A DNA stretch of 64,000 nt. It comes from Rhizobiaceae bacterium. Lineage in GTDB: Bacteria > Pseudomonadota > Alphaproteobacteria > Rhizobiales > Rhizobiaceae. Below are positions 37,497 to 47,262 of this stretch, one piece after another; within the stretch, counting starts at the first letter, position 1, and each line of letters starts with the position of its first letter. The stretch lies in NCBI GenBank assembly GCA_028281105.1, contig JANQKQ010000052.1, positions 1-64,000 on the forward strand, read 5' to 3'. The position numbers were made by a program, and so were the translations under genes. Below the pieces are notes generated by a model. The model saw nothing but the letters and a program-made list of their open reading frames with translations, was not told the origin of the DNA and did not search any database.

Positions 37497-38012
37497 TCAC
37501 AACGCCCTCGTCATCACCAGCGCCCGGATTCCCGATCCCGCGCTCCCGCAATCGGCGGTCTCGCCGGTGACCTCGAACCCGTTGCGCCGGTAGAAGCGAA
37601 CCGCGCCCTCGTTTTCCGGCTCCACTTCCAGCACGCACGAATGAGCCTGCGGAAAGCAGATCAGCATCTCGTCCAGCAGCAACTGGCCCACGCCCCGGCG
37701 CTGTTGGTCGGGAAGCACATAAAGCTGGTGCAGGGTCATCTTCTCCAGATTTTGCTTTTCGGGGTCGAACTCCCCGACTCCGTCCCAGCTGGCATAGGCC
37801 ATGCCGGCGATCGCCTTGCCGTCGTCGGCGACCAGGAACTCCGAATTCGGCTTGACCAGCCGCTGCGCCAGCGCCGCCTCGCTATGCCACTCGCCGGTAA
37901 TTTCCGCCACGCGCGCCTCGCCATAGATGGCGTCATAGGTTGCGTGCCAGGTTTCGCCGAGCAGCCGGCTAACGGCGGGCAGATCGCGTTTGGAGGCGGT
38001 GCGTACCCACAT
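37497..38012 (-). CDS. GNAT family N-acetyltransferase
   Basis: A 171-residue acetyl-CoA-dependent transferase. The acetyl-CoA loop is LPDQQRRGVGQLLLDE (about 105-120) and the C-terminal ENEGAVRFYRRNGFEV fits the fold. The substrate is unknown. ATG at 38012 was preferred to a TTG seven codons upstream. It is convergent with higA and lies 36 bases downstream of gatB on the same strand, so it could be the last gene of that transcript. Confidence 0.85.
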   Translation of the reverse strand: MWVRTASKRDLPAVSRLLGETWHATYDAIYGEARVAEITGEWHSEAALAQRLVKPNSEFLVADDGKAIAGMAYASWDGVGEFDPEKQNLEKMTLHQLYVLPDQQRRGVGQLLLDEMLICFPQAHSCVLEVEPENEGAVRFYRRNGFEVTGETADCGSAGSGIRALVMTRAL

Positions 38013-38047
38013 AGCGGTCAAGGGGCGATTCAACGGCGCACGAGGCC

Positions 38048-39547
38048 CTACCCCAGCCCCAGCTTCTCGCGCACCAGCGCCTGCACGGCCTGCGGATTGG
38101 CCTTGCCGCCGGTGGCCTTCATCACCTGGCCGACGAACCAGCCGGCTAGATTGGGCTTTTCCTTGGCTTGAGCGACCTTGTCCGGGTTGGCCGCGATCAC
38201 CTTGTCGACCTCCGCCTCGATCGCACCAGTGTCGGTGACCTGTTTCAACCCCCGCTCCTCGACAACCTGGCCCGGATCGCCGCCTTCTTCCCAGACGATC
38301 TCGAAAACGTCCTTGGCGATCTTGCCGGAGATGGTGCCGTCGGCGATCAGATCGATGATCGAGCCGATCTGGCCGGGCGTCACCGGCGCGTCTTCCAGTT
38401 CCATGCCGGTCTCGTTGAGCTTGCCCAGCAGGTTGTTGATCACCCAGTTGGCGGCGGTTTTGCCGTCGCGGCCTTCGGCTGTCGCCTCGAAATAGTCGGC
38501 AATCGCCTTTTCTGACACCAGCACGGCGGCGTCATAGGCCGAAAGGCCCATATCGGCCTTCAGCCGCGCCAGCTTGTCGTCGGGCAGTTCTGGCAGGCCG
38601 GCGGCCAGCCCATCCACATATTCCTGGCTGAATTCCAGCGGCAGCAGGTCCGGATCGGGGAAGTAGCGATAATCGTGCGCGTCTTCCTTGGTGCGCATCG
38701 ACCGGGTCTCGCCCTTGCTCGGATCGAACAGCCGCGTCTCCTGGTCGATGGCGCCGCCGTCCTCGAGAATGGCGATCTGGCGGCGCGCCTCGTGCTCGAT
38801 CGCCTGGCCGACGAAGCGGATCGAGTTGACGTTCTTGATCTCGCAGCGGGTGCCGAAGTCACCGCCCGGCTTGCGCACCGACACGTTGACGTCGGCGCGC
38901 ATCGATCCCTGCTCCATATTGCCGTCGCAGGTGCCCAGATAGCGCAGGATGGTGCGCAGTTTGGTCAGATACGCCTTGGCCTCGTCGGCCGAGCGCAAAT
39001 CGGGCTTCGAGACGATCTCCATCAGCGCCACGCCGGTTCGGTTCAAATCGACGAAGCTCATGGTCGGGTGCTGGTCGTGCAGCGACTTGCCGGCGTCCTG
39101 CTCCAGGTGCAGGCGCTCGATGCCGACTTCGATCTCCTCGAACTCGCCCGCCTTGTCGGGGCCTACGGCAACGCTCACCGTACCCTCGCCCACGATCGGG
39201 TCCTTGTACTGCGAAATCTGATAGCCCTGCGGCAGGTCGGGATAGAAATAGTTCTTGCGGTCGAACACCGAGCGCAAATTGATCTGCGCCTTCAGCCCCA
39301 GCCCGGTGCGCACCGCCTGGGCGACGCATTCTTCGTTGATCACCGGCAACATGCCGGGCATGGCCGCATCGACCAGCGAGACGTTGGAATTGGGCTCGGC
39401 GCCAAACCGGGTCGAGGCGCCGGAGAACAGCTTCGACTCGGAAGTGACCTGGGCATGGACCTCCATGCCGATGATCACTTCCCAGTCGTCTTTGGCGCCG
39501 GGGATGAAGCGTTTGGGGTCGGGTGTGCGGGTGTCGATGATGGTCAT
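38048..39547 (-). CDS. gatB: Aspartyl/glutamyl-tRNA amidotransferase subunit B
   Basis: A 499-residue kinase/tRNA-binding subunit of GatCAB, which converts Glu-tRNA(Gln) and Asp-tRNA(Asn) to the amidated forms. The conserved [23 protein letters not shown] and a C-terminal GatB/YqeY helical domain are all present. ATG at 39547 overlaps the TGA of the AT-rich membrane gene (ATGA), which now separates it from gatA. All three Gat subunits are present in the window, so the transamidation pathway is complete. Confidence 0.96.
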   Translation of the reverse strand: MTIIDTRTPDPKRFIPGAKDDWEVIIGMEVHAQVTSESKLFSGASTRFGAEPNSNVSLVDAAMPGMLPVINEECVAQAVRTGLGLKAQINLRSVFDRKNYFYPDLPQGYQISQYKDPIVGEGTVSVAVGPDKAGEFEEIEVGIERLHLEQDAGKSLHDQHPTMSFVDLNRTGVALMEIVSKPDLRSADEAKAYLTKLRTILRYLGTCDGNMEQGSMRADVNVSVRKPGGDFGTRCEIKNVNSIRFVGQAIEHEARRQIAILEDGGAIDQETRLFDPSKGETRSMRTKEDAHDYRYFPDPDLLPLEFSQEYVDGLAAGLPELPDDKLARLKADMGLSAYDAAVLVSEKAIADYFEATAEGRDGKTAANWVINNLLGKLNETGMELEDAPVTPGQIGSIIDLIADGTISGKIAKDVFEIVWEEGGDPGQVVEERGLKQVTDTGAIEAEVDKVIAANPDKVAQAKEKPNLAGWFVGQVMKATGGKANPQAVQALVREKLGLG

Positions 39548-40089
39548 AATTTCTGATCCGGCAAGATTGCCAGTCCGGCAAGCGCACAGCCAACAACAAA
39601 ACATGCGTAAGAGGCTGCTGTTAGGGCCATGCTGATAACAAAACTAACCCGAGTTTTACGAACGTTATTTTCTCTCATTGATATTGATTCATGATATATT
39701 TTTTCCCTCTCATTACTTTTTTCCTTGTTTCCTGTATCGTCAAATAATTCTTCAATTTCAGCTAATGCTTGAGCTCGTTCAGCCTCCAGTGAATCAATAT
39801 TCCATTGGAAATTTAGGAATGCAGAAAAACAAACCAACGCAGAACAAATGATGCCAAAAACAAAGAAGCTGGCCGAAGCAATCAAACAAATACGACTATC
39901 TTCACTATCTACGCCTCCAATGGCCGCAACATAAGTGGGCAAAACGAAAAGAATTCCGCCATTCAGCAAAAATGAAGAACGAACAGCGATCTGACCGTAA
40001 GCCACTGAATGTGCCAGCATCGCTTCAAATCTCGGATTTACCGCATCCAGAAGAAGCTTTTTCTCAGCCCTTTCCTGCTCTCTTGACAT
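39544..40089 (-). CDS. AT-rich orphan membrane protein inserted before gatB
   Basis: A 181-residue protein I do not recognise. The N-terminal ~35 residues are charged, then come two close hydrophobic segments (about 38-60 and 68-95), a charged, Glu-rich, probably coiled-coil stretch (about 97-145), and a third helix (about 150-175). The DNA is strikingly AT-rich: positions 39661-39840 hold 60 G+C in 180 (33%) against the GC-rich neighbours. It starts after GGAG within the end of the PLP-enzyme gene and its stop overlaps the gatB start. The layout loosely recalls small membrane effectors of the SLATT kind, but that is speculative. Confidence 0.72.
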   Translation of the reverse strand: MSREQERAEKKLLLDAVNPRFEAMLAHSVAYGQIAVRSSFLLNGGILFVLPTYVAAIGGVDSEDSRICLIASASFFVFGIICSALVCFSAFLNFQWNIDSLEAERAQALAEIEELFDDTGNKEKSNEREKIYHESISMRENNVRKTRVSFVISMALTAASYACFVVGCALAGLAILPDQKL

Positions 40090-40093
40090 TTGT

Positions 40094-41308
40094 CTACTCC
40101 AAAACCCGATCAAGATCGCGCACCAGGTCCACTGCGTCCTCCAGCCCCACCGAGAGCCGGAAAATGCCATCGCCGGCATAAGCGCGGTAGGATTCCAACT
40201 GAGCTCCCTCCAGTTTGAACGAGGTCTCCATCAGCGCGTCGGTGGGCATCCAGTAGACGAGGCTGCGGTGATGACCCAGCGAGACGGCGTAGTGGATCAC
40301 TTCCAAATCGCTCATCATGCGCCCGGCGATCGCCTCCCCCTCGGCCGCCGATCCGACCTGGAACGCTATCATGCCGGAGAAATTGTCCATTTGGCGTGCG
40401 GCCAGATCGTGCTGCGGGTGCGAGCGCAGGCCGGGATAGAGCACCTTGGTCACCTTGGGGTGGCTTTCCAGGAAGGCGGCGACCGCCAGGGCGGTCTCCT
40501 CATGCGCCTTCATGCGCAGCGGCAGGGTCGCCGCCCCGCGCGCGATCAGCCAGGCGTTGAACGGGGATATGATGCCGCCGTGATGGATTGCCGCCTCTAC
40601 GTTGAGCGCAGCAATCGCTTCGCTCGCGCCGCACACCGCGCCACCCAGCGCATCGCCATGGCCGCCGATATACTTGGTGGTCGAGTGCATGACATAGTCG
40701 ACGCCGAGCGCAGCCGGCCGGGTCGCGATCGGCGAGGCGAAGGTGGAATCGCACGAGACTTTCGCCCCGGCAGAGTGCGCCAGTTCGCAGACGGCCGCGA
40801 TGTCGGTCAGCCGCATGATCGGATTGACCGGTGTCTCGATGTGGACAAGCTTGGTGTCCGGCCGGATCGCAGCCGCCACCGCCGCCTGATCATTCACGTC
40901 GACCAGGGAGACCTCGATGCCGAAGCGCGGCAGCGTATCGCGCGCCAATTCGGCGACACCGGCATAGGAAACGTCGGAGACGATGGCGTGTTCGCCGGCC
41001 GATAGATTTGACAGAAAAATAGCCGAAGCCGCGGCCATGCCCGAAGCTAGGCAAAGGCAGGCTTCCGTCCCCTCCAGCGCGGCCAGCTTGCTCTGCAGCG
41101 CGTCGATGGTCGGGTTGGACCAGCGGCTATAGATGTACGGCGGCTCCTCGCCCACGTCATGCACCGAAAAGCCCAGCGGCTCATCGACCACATAGGTCGA
41201 AGACATGACGATATTGGGCGCCGAAGCTCCTGTGCCGGGATCGGGCGCTTCGCCGGCGTGAATGGCGGTGGTGCGCGTTCCGATATAGTTGGCGGAGCGC
41301 TTCGCCAT
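40094..41308 (-). CDS. Trans-sulfuration family PLP enzyme
   Basis: A 404-residue Cys/Met metabolism enzyme of the cystathionine gamma-synthase/gamma-lyase family. The Schiff-base lysine lies in HSTTKYIGGHGDALGG and YIYSRWSNPT matches the PLP-phosphate loop. Whether it makes or breaks cystathionine, or works on homoserine esters or methionine, cannot be decided. ATG at 41308 overlaps the gatA stop (TGATG). Its presence between gatA and gatB is unusual. Confidence 0.87.
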   Translation of the reverse strand: MAKRSANYIGTRTTAIHAGEAPDPGTGASAPNIVMSSTYVVDEPLGFSVHDVGEEPPYIYSRWSNPTIDALQSKLAALEGTEACLCLASGMAAASAIFLSNLSAGEHAIVSDVSYAGVAELARDTLPRFGIEVSLVDVNDQAAVAAAIRPDTKLVHIETPVNPIMRLTDIAAVCELAHSAGAKVSCDSTFASPIATRPAALGVDYVMHSTTKYIGGHGDALGGAVCGASEAIAALNVEAAIHHGGIISPFNAWLIARGAATLPLRMKAHEETALAVAAFLESHPKVTKVLYPGLRSHPQHDLAARQMDNFSGMIAFQVGSAAEGEAIAGRMMSDLEVIHYAVSLGHHRSLVYWMPTDALMETSFKLEGAQLESYRAYAGDGIFRLSVGLEDAVDLVRDLDRVLE

Positions 41309-42789
41309 CACCACCACCGCTCCGGCTCGAACGAGCCGGCCGCCTGCTCGATCACATAGGCCGCCTGGAACAGTTCCTCTTCCGCGAACGGCTTGCCGAT
41401 CAGCTGCAGGCCCAGCGGCAGGCCGGAGCCGTCCAGCCCCGCGGGCACCGAGATGCCCGGCAGGCCGGCCATGTTCACGGTGACGGTGAAGATGTCGTTG
41501 AGATACATCTTGATCGGGTCGTTCGCCATCTCTTCGTCGCCGATCGCGAACGCCGCCGACGGCGTCGAAGGGGTGAGCAGCATGTCGATGCCGGCGTCGA
41601 ACGCGTCCTCGAAGTCCTTCTTGATCAGCGTGCGCACCTTCTGGGCGCGCAGGTAATAGGCATCGTAATAGCCTGACGAGAGCACATAGGTGCCGATCAG
41701 CACCCGGCGCTTGACTTCCTCGCCGAAGCCGGCCGAGCGGGTTTTCTCGTACATGTCGACGATGTCATCGCCGTCCTGGCGCAGGCCGTACCGCACCCCG
41801 TCATAGCGGGCCAGATTGGAGGACGCCTCCGCCGGCGCCACGATGTAGTAGGCCGGCAGCGCATATTTGGTATGTGGCAGGGCGACGTCGACGATCTCGG
41901 CGCCGGCTTCCTTCAGCCAGTCGATGCCCTGACGCCAAAGGGTCTCGATTTCCTCGGGCATGCCGTCGATGCGGTATTCGGCCGGAATGCCGATCTTTTT
42001 GCCCTTGATGGAGCTGCCCAGGGCTGCCTCATAGTCACCGACCGGCAGATCGACGCTCGTCGTATCCTTGGGATCGACGCTGGCCATCGATTTCAGCAGG
42101 ATCGCCGCATCGCGCACGTCCTTGGCGATCGGTCCCGCCTGGTCGAGCGAGGAGGCAAACGCGACGATGCCCCAGCGCGAGCAGCGCCCGTAGGTCGGTT
42201 TGATGCCGACGGTCCCGGTGAGCGCGGCCGGCTGGCGGATCGAGCCGCCGGTGTCGGTGCCCGTCGCGCCGGCGCACAGGCGCGCGGCTACAGCCGCCGC
42301 CGAACCGCCGGACGAACCGCCGGGCACCAGCCCGGAGTTCGATCCGCGCGCGCGCCACGGGTTGGTGACGGGACCGTAGTGGGAGGTCTCGTTGGACGAA
42401 CCCATGGCGAACTCGTCCATGTTGACCTTGCCGAGCATCACCGCGCCGTCGGCCCAAAGGTTGGTGGTCACGGTAGATTCATAGCGCGGGCGGAAACCGT
42501 CCAGAATATGCGAGCAGGCCTGGGTATGGCCGCCGAAGGTGGCGAACAGGTCCTTGATCGCCAGCGGAATGCCTTCCAGCGGGCGGGCCCCGCCGTTGCG
42601 CAGCCGCTCGTCGGATTGGCCGGCCATCTCCCGCGCCCTGTCGCCATCCACAGTGATAAAAGCGTTCAGATGCGGGTTCGCCGCCTCGATCGCCGCCAGA
42701 TAGGCTTCGGTCAGTTCGACGGCCGTGATCTCACCGGCGGCGAGCCGGTCGCGGGCGGCCGCGATGGTGAGCCTTGTCAGTTCGCTCAT
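41308..42789 (-). CDS. gatA: Aspartyl/glutamyl-tRNA amidotransferase subunit A
   Basis: A 493-residue amidase-signature glutaminase subunit of GatCAB that supplies ammonia to the transamidation site. The Ser-cisSer-Lys triad is in place, with AIKDLF for the lysine and [16 protein letters not shown] for the serine region. It starts right after an acetyltransferase gene whose TAG abuts its ATG, and it overlaps the next gene by one base, so this is a tightly packed transcript. Confidence 0.96.
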   Translation of the reverse strand: MSELTRLTIAAARDRLAAGEITAVELTEAYLAAIEAANPHLNAFITVDGDRAREMAGQSDERLRNGGARPLEGIPLAIKDLFATFGGHTQACSHILDGFRPRYESTVTTNLWADGAVMLGKVNMDEFAMGSSNETSHYGPVTNPWRARGSNSGLVPGGSSGGSAAAVAARLCAGATGTDTGGSIRQPAALTGTVGIKPTYGRCSRWGIVAFASSLDQAGPIAKDVRDAAILLKSMASVDPKDTTSVDLPVGDYEAALGSSIKGKKIGIPAEYRIDGMPEEIETLWRQGIDWLKEAGAEIVDVALPHTKYALPAYYIVAPAEASSNLARYDGVRYGLRQDGDDIVDMYEKTRSAGFGEEVKRRVLIGTYVLSSGYYDAYYLRAQKVRTLIKKDFEDAFDAGIDMLLTPSTPSAAFAIGDEEMANDPIKMYLNDIFTVTVNMAGLPGISVPAGLDGSGLPLGLQLIGKPFAEEELFQAAYVIEQAAGSFEPERWW

Positions 42790-43257
42790 CTAATCAAACT
42801 TCTTTTCATAGAACCGGGAATAGCCGGAATCGGGATAATCGAGCACCGCGCCGCATTGGCGATAGCCGGCGCGCTCGTACACCCTCCAGGCCGGTTCGAA
42901 ACCGGCGGTAGCGCCGGTCTCCAGCACCAGGCGTTTCAGGCCCTTTTGCCCGGCTTCTCGTTCGATCACGCGCAGCAGCGCACGGCCCGCGCCGGTTCCG
43001 CGGACCGCAGGATCGGTGAACATGCGCTTGACCTCGCCGAGCTGTTGATCATGCACCTTGAGCGCCCCCATGCCCAACGCCCTGCCCGTCTCGTCGCGCG
43101 CGATGAACACGGTGGTATCGGGCTCGGCCATTTCCTCGGCGGTCATCTGAAACTGGAACTCGCGCGGCGACAGCGGACGCAGATAGGCGTTGAGCGCGGC
43201 AACCATGGCGCGCACGTCGTCCTGAAGCGGGGATTCACAAGCGATCGACACGGACAC
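42790..43257 (-). CDS. GNAT family N-acetyltransferase between gatC and gatA
   Basis: A 155-residue acetyltransferase, similar to the PhnO/YedL-type GNATs. The acetyl-CoA loop is RMFTDPAVRGTGAGRALL and the C-terminal WRVYERAGYRQCG fits the fold. It starts five bases after gatC and ends directly before gatA, so it is embedded in the gat transcript. The substrate is unknown. Confidence 0.87.
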   Translation of the reverse strand: MSVSIACESPLQDDVRAMVAALNAYLRPLSPREFQFQMTAEEMAEPDTTVFIARDETGRALGMGALKVHDQQLGEVKRMFTDPAVRGTGAGRALLRVIEREAGQKGLKRLVLETGATAGFEPAWRVYERAGYRQCGAVLDYPDSGYSRFYEKKFD

Positions 43258-43262
43258 GGACC

Positions 43263-43550
43263 CTACTCGACCACCTTCGGCACCATGAAAAAGCCGTCTT
43301 CGCTCGTCGGCGCGTTGGCCAGAATGTCGTCTGCCTTGGCGCCGTCGGTGACCTCGTCGGTCCGCTTTTTCATGTCCATGTGGACGACCGAAGTCATCGG
43401 CTCGACACCGTCGACGTCAACTTCGTTGAGCTGCTCGACGAAGCCTAAGATCGCGTTGAGATCGCCCTGCAACTTGGCGGCCTGTTGATCGGAAACGGCG
43501 ATGCGCGCGAGCTTGGCCACTCGCTTGACGGTATCGATATCGACGGACAT
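43263..43550 (-). CDS. gatC: Aspartyl/glutamyl-tRNA amidotransferase subunit C
   Basis: A 95-residue helical subunit that clamps GatA and GatB together. The conserved [13 protein letters not shown] start and the C-terminal [20 protein letters not shown] are typical. ATG at 43550 was chosen over an earlier in-frame ATG because it matches the family N-terminus. It heads the gat transcript on the minus strand. Confidence 0.95.
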   Translation of the reverse strand: MSVDIDTVKRVAKLARIAVSDQQAAKLQGDLNAILGFVEQLNEVDVDGVEPMTSVVHMDMKKRTDEVTDGAKADDILANAPTSEDGFFMVPKVVE

Positions 43551-43648
43551 GGGCGTTACCCGATGGGAAGCAGGCCCGTTGGGCCGGACGGCGGACAACC
43601 GCTCCTATAGCGCCGGGCGCGGTCCGGTTCAATGGGTGGCTTGCGCCT

Positions 43649-44353
43649 CTACACCTCGATCGTCTGGCCCGGCGAGATTGCGTTGACCCGATCGGCCTGC
43701 TCCTCCATCGCGGCCAGGAACTTGTCCGCGTCGGCATCGATGATCGGGAAGGTACCGAAATGGCAGGGCAAAATGGTCTCGAAGTCGAAGAACCGGCGGC
43801 AAGCCAGCGCGGCCACCGCGCCGCCCATGGTGAAGCGGTCGCCCACCGGCACCATGGCCACCTGTGGGCGGTGCAGTTCGTTGATGAGCGCCATGTCGCC
43901 GAAAATATCGGTGTCGCCCATGTGGTAGACGGTCTTCTCGCCGTCGATGTGCAGCACCACGCCGTTGGGATTGCCCAGTGCATGGGAGACGCCGGCCTCA
44001 TCGATGTGGGTGGAGGAATGATGTGCCTGGACCAGGGTGAGCGTGAAGCCATCATGGGAGACCGTGCCGCCGGTGCCGGCGGGATCGTATTTCTCCAAGC
44101 CTTGGCGCTCCAGCCACATGCACAGATCGTAAGCGGCGATCACCATCGCGCCGGTTTCCCTGGCGATCGCGATGGTGTCGCCCACATGATCGCCATGGCC
44201 GTGGGTGAGTACGATGTGGGTGGTGCCGGCGGCGGCGGCGGCAAAATCCTGGCCCTCGAACGACGGGTTGCCGTTCAGGAACGGGTCTATCAGGACCTTC
44301 TTGCCAGCGAACTCCAACGCGAACGCCGAATGCCCGAACCAGGTGATCTTCAT
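43649..44353 (-). CDS. UPF0173 metal-dependent hydrolase (MBL fold)
   Basis: A 234-residue metallo-beta-lactamase-fold protein of the UPF0173 family. The metal motif [11 protein letters not shown] is near residue 60 and [11 protein letters not shown] is the typical start. The substrate is unknown; relatives include UlaG-like lactonases. ATG at 44353 follows a strong AAGGAGG. The gene stands about 100 bases upstream of gatC on the same strand. Confidence 0.9.
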   Translation of the reverse strand: MKITWFGHSAFALEFAGKKVLIDPFLNGNPSFEGQDFAAAAAGTTHIVLTHGHGDHVGDTIAIARETGAMVIAAYDLCMWLERQGLEKYDPAGTGGTVSHDGFTLTLVQAHHSSTHIDEAGVSHALGNPNGVVLHIDGEKTVYHMGDTDIFGDMALINELHRPQVAMVPVGDRFTMGGAVAALACRRFFDFETILPCHFGTFPIIDADADKFLAAMEEQADRVNAISPGQTIEV

Positions 44354-44426
44354 GTGCGCTGCCTCCTTGTGGCCACCGGTTTCGAAGTCCAGCTTAAGCG
44401 CAAGACGAAACCCTTGGCAACAACGA

Positions 44427-44452
44427 GAAAGGGCGCCCGAAGGCGCCCTTTC
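44427..44452 (-). terminator. Terminator after the isochorismatase-like gene
   Basis: An 11-bp perfect stem (44427-44437 with 44442-44452) has the stable UUCG tetraloop when read on the minus strand, closed by C-G. The descending arm ends in TTTC. It lies 40 bases beyond the stop of the isochorismatase-like gene. Confidence 0.75.
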
Positions 44453-44490
44453 ATAATGTCCGCCAGCGCAGCTTGCGCAACCCCGGCAGC

Positions 44491-45249
44491 TCACCAGGTG
44501 GTATCGGGATCGACCTTGAACAGATGCTCCATGAACACCCTGGTCACTTCGGCCAGCTTATCGGGGCGGGCGTGGTCGCGTTGCAGCTCGGCCGGCACCA
44601 CGTTCCAGGTGATCGGCTCCACGCCGGCGGCAATCATGCGGCGCATGCCGTTCTCGTGCGACTTCTGTGTAATCGAGCCGACCGCGTCTTCGGGAACATA
44701 TACCTCGTAGCCCGCCTTTTCTGCTTCGATCGCCGGATAAGCCAGGCACACGTCGGTCCACAACCCGCCCATGATCAGCTTGTTGCGCCCGGTGGCCTCC
44801 ACGGCGGCGACGAATTCCGGCTCTTCCCAGGCATTGACGTTGGTGCGATCGACGAAAACGGCATCGGGCGCCAACTTGCGCAGTTCCTCGATCATCGGAT
44901 CGTAGCCATTCAGCCCGACGGCCACGTGGGAGAAGATGATCGGAATGTCGTAGATGACGGCCGTCTTGATCAGCCCGGTCGTGTTGTTGATCAGCTCGTC
45001 ATGGTCGATGCTTTTGACCCCCTGCAGGATCGGCGGCTGGTAGTCGATCAGGATCAGCGCCGAGTTCAGCGGCGAAAGGAACGGATCTTCGTCCGCCGTG
45101 CGCTGCGGGCGGCCCTGATAGCCTTCCGGATAGCTCGCGACGCCGTTCACGGTCTTGATCTGCGGTTCGGTGGCCACGGCTGCAGGTGCGGCTGCCAGCA
45201 TGGTCGTGGCGGCCAGTGCCAGGCCAAGGGATGCGAGAAGTGCGTTCAT
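44491..45249 (-). CDS. Exported isochorismatase-family hydrolase
   Basis: A 252-residue cysteine hydrolase of the isochorismatase superfamily, closest in look to YcaC. The catalytic Asp lies in [10 protein letters not shown] and the Cys in [19 protein letters not shown] clear signal peptide (residues 1 to about 26, ending in AVA-TEP) predicts export to the periplasm, unusual for this mostly cytoplasmic family. The VOC gene lies 23 bases upstream on the same strand, and a LysR gene lies beyond it. Substrate unknown. Confidence 0.88.
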   Translation of the reverse strand: MNALLASLGLALAATTMLAAAPAAVATEPQIKTVNGVASYPEGYQGRPQRTADEDPFLSPLNSALILIDYQPPILQGVKSIDHDELINNTTGLIKTAVIYDIPIIFSHVAVGLNGYDPMIEELRKLAPDAVFVDRTNVNAWEEPEFVAAVEATGRNKLIMGGLWTDVCLAYPAIEAEKAGYEVYVPEDAVGSITQKSHENGMRRMIAAGVEPITWNVVPAELQRDHARPDKLAEVTRVFMEHLFKVDPDTTW

Positions 45250-45272
45250 GGTCTTTCCTTTCGATATGGGGC

Positions 45273-45713
45273 TCAGGTCTCTTGGGAATGCACGTGCTCG
45301 GCGATGAGCTCCGCCACCGACGGGCCGGGGCCCACCAGTTCCAACACGTTGCGGTCGGGATCGCGGATGAAGATGGTCTTGGTTCCGCGAAACTCGCGCC
45401 GGCCGGTGATCGCGATGCCGTTAGCCTTGACGAACGCCTCGGTGTCCTCGGCCGACTTCATCTTGATCGCGATGTGGGTGATGCCGGGAAATTTGTCCTT
45501 CTCGTCCATCAGCACGTTCTCGCCGGCCTTCGCCGTCGCCGGGCCGAGTAGATTGATGTTGATGCCGGCGGGATGCAGCATCACCAGCGGATGGCCGGCA
45601 TCGAAACCGCCGTCGGCGATCATCTCGAAGCCCAGCAGTTCGTAGAAAGCGACCGCGCGCTCGCGGTCGGAGATGCGGATGCCCACATGATCCACATGGC
45701 TCATCTCAAGCAT
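45273..45713 (-). CDS. VOC family (glyoxalase/dioxygenase-like) protein
   Basis: A 146-residue vicinal-oxygen-chelate protein with two beta-alpha-beta-beta-beta halves. Likely metal ligands are the His in VDHVGIRISD, the His in ITHIAIKM and a Glu in NVLELVG. The reaction could be glyoxalase, dioxygenase or thiol-transferase type. ATG at 45713 was chosen over TTG at 45719. It shares a transcript with the isochorismatase-like gene and is divergent from the LysR gene. Confidence 0.88.
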   Translation of the reverse strand: MLEMSHVDHVGIRISDRERAVAFYELLGFEMIADGGFDAGHPLVMLHPAGININLLGPATAKAGENVLMDEKDKFPGITHIAIKMKSAEDTEAFVKANGIAITGRREFRGTKTIFIRDPDRNVLELVGPGPSVAELIAEHVHSQET

Positions 45714-45760
45714 GGTCAAACCCTTCGGTTGCGATTTCAGGACTTGTGTTCGCCCCGGCC

Positions 45761-45781
45761 TTGAAGATAGTTTCTGCTCAA
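45761..45781. promoter_or_regulatory. Putative LysR-type binding site
   Basis: An inverted repeat TTGA-N13-TCAA containing the T-N11-A signature lies between the divergent VOC and LysR genes, about 48 bases from the VOC start and 41 from the LysR start. Position and symmetry fit an autoregulatory LysR operator; short arms make chance possible. Confidence 0.4.
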
Positions 45782-45821
45782 ATGAGGTTTAATAGCTCGT
45801 TGGGAAAGTGATTGTTTCCGT

Positions 45822-46751
45822 ATGGACGATAATGAATCGGTCTTCGACGGGATGGTTGTCTTCTGCGCCGTGGTCGAGAATGACGGATTCGGTGCGGCGG
45901 CGCGCCGGCTAGGCCATTCCCCATCCCATGTCAGCAAACAGGTGGCGCGGCTGGAAGCGCAACTCAACGCCCGCCTGCTCAACCGAACCACCCGCACGAT
46001 AAGCCTGACCGAGGTAGGCAGGAGCTATTACGAGCGCGCCCGCGCGATCATCGAGGATGCGCGCGCGGCCCGCCGCGCCGTGGTCGAAACATCCGAGCAA
46101 CCGTCCGGTCTGCTCAAGGCAAGCGTGCCGGTGAGCCTGGCGCTGTCCTGCGTCAACGGCTGGCTGCCGGAGTTTCTCGATCGCCACCCGCGTATCCGGC
46201 TGGATCTGGAGGCGAGCGATCGTATGGTCGATATCGTCGGCGAAGCCTTCGACGTTGTGCTGCGCGTCGGCCAACTGCCCGATCGTGAGCTAGTGGCGCG
46301 CCGGCTGGTGACGTCACGCCAGCTTACGGTGGCCTCGCCGGCTTACCTGTCCGCCGCCGGCACGCCCCGCACGCCCGACGATCTGGCTGAACATTCGTTG
46401 ATCGACTTCGCCCAGCGGCCGATCGCGCGCTCGTGGCGTTTCATGGATGCCAGCGGCAGGCAGGTGTCCGTGCCCGCCAACCCGCGCGTCACCGTCAACA
46501 GCGCCGAAGCCGAGGAGGCCCTGGCGGCCGCCGGCGCCGGCATCACCCGCCTGCCCGCCTTCGCCTGCCGCCGGGCGCTGGCGAGCGGCGCGCTGGTGCC
46601 GATCCTGGAGGCCTATGAGAACCCACCGGCCGGGATTTACGCGCTTTACCCCTCCCGCGCGCAACTGCCCGCGAAGGTGCGCGCCTTTGTCGACTTCATG
46701 GTCGACAAGTTCGCCGGCGAATTCCGCGCCGAGCCCTGGTTTGAAGCGTAG
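45822..46751 (+). CDS. LysR family transcriptional regulator
   Basis: A 309-residue regulator with an N-terminal winged HTH (residues ~6-64, including FGAAARRLGHSPSHVSKQVARLE) and a LysR substrate-binding domain. It probably controls the divergent VOC/isochorismatase pair in response to a small molecule. It is closest to the branch that includes DsdC- and AaeR-like regulators, but the inducer is unknown. Confidence 0.9.
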   Translation: MDDNESVFDGMVVFCAVVENDGFGAAARRLGHSPSHVSKQVARLEAQLNARLLNRTTRTISLTEVGRSYYERARAIIEDARAARRAVVETSEQPSGLLKASVPVSLALSCVNGWLPEFLDRHPRIRLDLEASDRMVDIVGEAFDVVLRVGQLPDRELVARRLVTSRQLTVASPAYLSAAGTPRTPDDLAEHSLIDFAQRPIARSWRFMDASGRQVSVPANPRVTVNSAEAEEALAAAGAGITRLPAFACRRALASGALVPILEAYENPPAGIYALYPSRAQLPAKVRAFVDFMVDKFAGEFRAEPWFEA

Positions 46752-46774
46752 GCCGTTTGCGCTAATCAGGAACC

Positions 46775-47254
46775 GTGAGCGCGAACCTCGTCGACATTAC
46801 CGACCTGCCGGCCCTGCATGACCCGGGCGGACGGCTCGTCGGCCTCGATCTGGGCACGAAGACCATCGGAGTGGCCCTGTCGGACGGGTCGCTCACCGTC
46901 GCGACCGCCAGCCACGTCATCAGGCGCGGCAAGTTCTCTACGGACGCCGAGCAACTGCTCGCCTTCTGCGCCGAGCAGGACGCGTTTGCCATCGTGCTCG
47001 GCCTGCCGCTCAACATGGACGGTTCACAGGGCCCGCGCGCCCAGTCGGCCCGCGCCTTCGCGCGCAATCTGGCGAAACTATCCGACCTGCCGGTAGCGTT
47101 GTGGGATGAGCGTTTGTCTACGGTGGCCGCCGAGCGGGCGATGATCGAGGCGGACTTATCAAGGGCCAAGCGCGCCCAGCGCATCGACGCGGCGGCGGCG
47201 GCCTTCCTCCTGCAAGGCGCGCTCGACCGGCTGCGGACGCTCAGAAATTCCTGA
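46775..47254 (+). CDS. ruvX: Putative pre-16S rRNA nuclease / Holliday junction resolvase RuvX
   Basis: A 159-residue RNase H-fold YqgF protein. Conserved acidic motifs are GLDLGTKTIGVALSD, LGLPLNMDG, WDERLSTVAAE and RIDAAAA. Family members finish the 5' end of 16S rRNA and have been proposed to resolve Holliday junctions. GTG at 46775 starts the only frame that covers the conserved N-terminus. It lies 23 bases after the LysR gene but is probably a separate unit. Confidence 0.92.
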   Translation: MSANLVDITDLPALHDPGGRLVGLDLGTKTIGVALSDGSLTVATASHVIRRGKFSTDAEQLLAFCAEQDAFAIVLGLPLNMDGSQGPRAQSARAFARNLAKLSDLPVALWDERLSTVAAERAMIEADLSRAKRAQRIDAAAAAFLLQGALDRLRTLRNS

Positions 47255-47262
47255 AAACGGGT

